NCBI GenBank assembly: GCA_018241445.1
Contig: JAFEDT010000001.1
Span: 1 to 64,000 of the forward strand
Direction of reading: 5' to 3'
DNA from: Pseudomonadota bacterium
GTDB taxonomy: Bacteria; Pseudomonadota; Gammaproteobacteria; Steroidobacterales; Steroidobacteraceae
Length of the DNA: 64,000 bases
The notes below the pieces were generated by a model. The model was not told where the DNA came from and did not search any database. It saw nothing but the letters and a program-made list of their open reading frames with translations. Below, one piece after another: positions 61,527 to 64,000 of the stretch (its first letter is position 1; every line of letters begins with the position of its first letter). Made by a program: the position numbers and the translations under genes.

Positions 61527-62993
61527 ATGAGAAGCAAAGTGAAGACGGCGATTGCGGCTGCGCTGGTTGTGGCAGGTGGCGCGGTGGCTGCGGCGACCGC
61601 GGCTGCCGCAACCGCCAGCGCGGCTCAGGCGGACAAGGCCGACCTGGCATCCAATTCTGTGGCGCGCGCGCTGCTGCAGCAGCTGATCGACATCGACACC
61701 ACTGACGCGCACGGTAACGTGACGACGGCAGCGCAGGCCATGGCGCAGCGCTTCCGCGCCGCCGGTTTCCCGGAGCAGGACGTGGTCATCGCCGGGGGAG
61801 CCAACCCGAAGAAGCAGAACGTGGTGATCCGCCTGCATGGCAGCGGAGCCCACAAGCCGGTGCTGCTGATCGGGCACCTGGACGTGGTGGATGCGCGGCG
61901 CGAGGACTGGACCTCCGATCCGTTCAAGCTGATCGAGAAGGACGGTTATTTCTACGGGCGCGGCACCCAGGACATGAAGGACGGCGATGCCATCATGGCG
62001 GCCACCCTGTTGCGTATGAAACAGGAGGGCTTCCGCCCGGCGCGCGACATCATCCTGGCGCTGACCGCGGACGAGGAGGGCGGCTGCTGCAACGGGGTGG
62101 ACTGGCTGCTGAAGAACCGCCATGAGCTGGTGGACGCAGAGTTCGTGCTCAACCACGACGGCGCCTCGGTGATGTCCGAGCACGGCGTGCCGCAGGTCTT
62201 CGAGCTGGGCGCAACCGAGAAGGTATATGCCGACTACCAGCTGGTGGTGACCAACCGTGGCGGCCACAGCTCCCTGCCGCGGCCGGACAATGCGATCTAC
62301 CAGCTCGCGGCCGGGCTGATGCGGGTGCAGGCCTACAAGTTCCCGTTCGAGCTGAACAACGTGACCCGCGCCTACTTCGAGAGCATGGCGAAACTGGATC
62401 CGCAGCGTGCCGCCGACTTCCGGGCCATCCTCACGACACCGCCCGATGAGGGGGCGATCGCACGGCTGTCGCAGGACCCGACCATGGGTTCGATCATGCG
62501 CACCACCTGCGTGGCAACGCGCCTGGCGGGCGGCCATGGCAACAACGCGCTGCCGCAGCGTGCCGAGGCCAACATCAACTGCCGCATCCTGCCCGGGCAC
62601 TCCCCGGAGAAAGTACGCCAGCAACTGATCCGGGTGCTGAACGACAAGGATATAGCGGTGCGCTTCGTCGCCGACAATGGCACGGTCACCGACACGGCGC
62701 CGGACCGGGAAGGCTACCCGCCGCCGCCGCTGAAGCCCGAAGTCATGAAGCCGCTGGAGGCCGTGGTGAAGCAGATGTGGCCCGGGCTTGCGATCGTGCC
62801 GACCATGTCCGCCGGCGCCTCCGACAGCATCTACACTGCAGCCATGGGGATCCCGAGCTACGGCATCGCAGGCGTGGCGATCGACCGCGACGACCTGCGC
62901 ATGCACGGGCGCGATGAGCGGGTGGGCGTGGCCTCGTTCGACCGGGGCAACGAGTTCTTCTACAGGTACCTGAAGGCGGTTACCGCGCGGTAA
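61527..62993 (+). CDS. Secreted M20-family metallopeptidase
   Basis: Zinc-dependent peptidase or amidohydrolase. An Ala-rich signal peptide (about 1-36) suggests periplasmic location. Di-metal site residues: H117 and D119 (GHLDVV), D149 (GRGTQDMKDG), E183/E184 (ADEEGG), D211 and the C-terminal His in MHGRDERVG. The lid domain includes VTNRGGHSSLPRPDNAI. 488 aa. The true substrate (dipeptides, N-acyl amino acids) is not evident. It is on the same strand as nuo but probably an independent unit. Confidence 0.88.
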   Translation: MRSKVKTAIAAALVVAGGAVAAATAAAATASAAQADKADLASNSVARALLQQLIDIDTTDAHGNVTTAAQAMAQRFRAAGFPEQDVVIAGGANPKKQNVVIRLHGSGAHKPVLLIGHLDVVDARREDWTSDPFKLIEKDGYFYGRGTQDMKDGDAIMAATLLRMKQEGFRPARDIILALTADEEGGCCNGVDWLLKNRHELVDAEFVLNHDGASVMSEHGVPQVFELGATEKVYADYQLVVTNRGGHSSLPRPDNAIYQLAAGLMRVQAYKFPFELNNVTRAYFESMAKLDPQRAADFRAILTTPPDEGAIARLSQDPTMGSIMRTTCVATRLAGGHGNNALPQRAEANINCRILPGHSPEKVRQQLIRVLNDKDIAVRFVADNGTVTDTAPDREGYPPPPLKPEVMKPLEAVVKQMWPGLAIVPTMSAGASDSIYTAAMGIPSYGIAGVAIDRDDLRMHGRDERVGVASFDRGNEFFYRYLKAVTAR

Positions 62994-63065
62994 TCGATGA
63001 ACCGGCGTTGACCAATGAGTCGGCGACGGGGTAGTGACCCAACGGGGTGGGCGCAGGTGTTCTCC

Positions 63066-63112
63066 GCGCGACAGTGTGTAACGAAATACACACTTCGTGC
63101 CGGGGGCTCCTG
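63066..63112. repeat. Palindromic intergenic repeat, copy 3
   Basis: AGTGTGTA-ACGAAA-TACACACT at 63073-63094, with GCGCGACA before and TTCGTGCCGGGGGCTCCTG after, related to both copies near position 2940-3020. Again between convergent genes. The surrounding 62994-63156 has no other feature. Confidence 0.68.
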
Positions 63113-63156
63113 ATTATGTGCCCTGCCTGGCAAACCTGGGATAGCGGGCTATCGCG

Positions 63157-63786
63157 TTAGCGCGAAGAGCGCTTCGATATCGCGAGCGCCGCGATCAGGA
63201 CGATCGCGATGTTCAGCACCCACCACAGCATCTGACTGTGGATGCCTTTGCGGCCGTTGTCGTTCGCGGCCGCAGTGGTGCTTTTCGCGGCGGAAGCTGC
63301 TGCTGGCGTGGTGTCGGCCCGTGGCGGTGCCGGCGCGGCCCCGGCCGGCCGCGCCGCTGCGCCGGAGAGGCTGCCGTCGAGCACCTCGCGAATGCCGTCG
63401 TGGGTTGCCTGGACCTGTAAGGGAGCGTCCAGCCTGGCCCCCGCCGGCAGGGGCACAACCCAGGAGCCGTCGCCGCGCGCCACCGGTGTGAGCGCCCTGC
63501 CGCCCAGCGAGGCGGTCAGTTCGCTGACCGCCAGCGGTGCAGTGTCGTTGCCGCGGCGCAGGCGCAGTACCACGCTGTCGGCGCCGCGGCTGCCTTCAAG
63601 CACGGCGTCGGCGGAGTGCGCCATGGGGGTGAAGACGGGGGAGTCGGCCGCTGCGCTGGCCGCACCCGCAGTCCAGGCCAGCAACAGCCCCAACAGGCCG
63701 TTGCAGGCCGCTGCATGCCAGTTCTGACCCCCCGCAGGCCGGGTTGTGAACGGCAAGCGCTGATCTGTCCTGTCGGGTCTGCGCAT
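63157..63786 (-). CDS. Secreted, C-terminally membrane-anchored protein, hypothetical
   Basis: About 209 aa from the ATG at 63786. A signal peptide (LLGLLLAWTAGAASA, about 30-46) precedes a small beta-rich domain with DSPVFTPMAHSADAVLEG, VVLRLRRGNDTAPL and DGSWVVPLPAGARLDAP; then a Pro/Ala/Thr linker (about 145-180) and a C-terminal helix MLWWVLNIAIVLIAALAISK with basic end. I do not recognise the family. It follows the MarR-type gene by 46 bp on the same strand. The domain order suggests a periplasmic sensor or stalked protein, but that is inference. Confidence 0.55.
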   Translation of the reverse strand: MRRPDRTDQRLPFTTRPAGGQNWHAAACNGLLGLLLAWTAGAASAAADSPVFTPMAHSADAVLEGSRGADSVVLRLRRGNDTAPLAVSELTASLGGRALTPVARGDGSWVVPLPAGARLDAPLQVQATHDGIREVLDGSLSGAAARPAGAAPAPPRADTTPAAASAAKSTTAAANDNGRKGIHSQMLWWVLNIAIVLIAALAISKRSSR

Positions 63787-63832
63787 TGGTTTAGGCGGCT
63801 TTTGCGGTTGCGTGGGCTGCGGGCCCCCAAGC

Positions 63833-64000
63833 TTACTCCGGCGGATCTCTTGTCGCCGGGGGAGCCAGGGCCAGCGCTTCCTCCAGGCGGGCCACCCCGG
63901 TGATGAAGCCACGGCGTTCCGCCGGGCTGAGGCGGGCCAGCAGTGCCCGCTCGCGGGCCAGGGCGAGCGGCACGAGTTGCGCATACAGCGCGCGTCCGGC
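63833..64000 (-). CDS. MarR-family transcriptional regulator, 3' end only
   Basis: Partial gene running off the right edge; only the last 55 residues are visible. GRALYAQLVPLALARERALL followed by ARLSPAERRGFITGVARLEE is the typical C-terminal dimerisation helix of MarR proteins (Leu-Ser-x-x-Glu-Arg pattern). The stop is at 63833-63835. The winged-helix domain lies outside the window. Probably the first gene of a unit with the anchored protein downstream. Confidence 0.6.
   Translation of the reverse strand, partial: AGRALYAQLVPLALARERALLARLSPAERRGFITGVARLEEALALAPPATRDPPE

Overview
The window is GC-rich, densely packed, conserved housekeeping chromosome from a gammaproteobacterium. Support for this comes from the 4.5S RNA-dnaX-ybaB-recR block, the divergent orn/rsgA and bamE/fur pairs, hrcA-grpE-dnaK-dnaJ, dapB-carA-carB-greA, and ftsH-folP-glmM...tpiA-secG-tRNA-Leu-nuoA-N. 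This gene order resembles Xanthomonadales/Nevskiales-like lineages, but the genus cannot be named from sequence alone. The combination of cbb3 oxidase and a 14-subunit complex I indicates a respiring organism that can use low oxygen.

Layout. 1-3060: a possible tRNA-Ser 3'-end remnant, SRP RNA, then dnaX-ybaB-recR. 3059-9002: rsgA (-) divergent from orn and a coupled acetate-type transporter; ppsA (-) divergent from its regulator ppsR; a DUF1249 protein. 9047-15053: an unrecognised coiled-coil protein, the periplasmic protease Prc, two small membrane proteins, a Gfo/Idh/MocA dehydrogenase and N-carbamoylputrescine amidase. 15075-23194 (-): an MFS transporter and the complete ccoNOQP oxidase operon with ccoI, ccoS, a very short CcoH-like protein and a COG2836 membrane protein. 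23232-30740: tmRNA, a DUF481 outer-membrane protein, smpB, ratA-rnfH, bamE/fur, nadK-recN. 29676-40573 (+): hrcA, grpE, dnaK, dnaJ, dapB, carA, carB, greA. 40756-46903: yhbY (-), then ftsH-folP-glmM and tpiA-secG. 46916-61456: tRNA-Leu(GAG) and nuoA to nuoN. 61527-64000: a secreted M20 peptidase, an unrecognised C-terminally anchored protein and the 3' end of a MarR-type regulator.

How the parts work together. Trans-translation (ssrA, smpB), heat-shock folding (grpE, dnaK, dnaJ) and membrane proteolysis (ftsH) are all present. Three heat-shock promoters (grpE, dnaK, ftsH) share one sigma-32-like architecture with an identical 13-nt spacer. The two respiratory blocks feed quinol-linked (Nuo) and cytochrome-c-linked (Cco) electron transport. 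carAB, dapB and aguB serve arginine/pyrimidine, lysine/diaminopimelate and polyamine metabolism.

I found no CRISPR array, insertion sequence, prophage or obvious defence system. The most unusual signals are non-coding: a three-copy palindromic repeat found only between convergent genes, a cluster of six hairpins after greA, a carAB leader with competing hairpins and a terminator, a terminator sitting almost on the nuoA start codon, and a probable CTG start for folP. Nothing here amounts to a clearly new multi-gene system.
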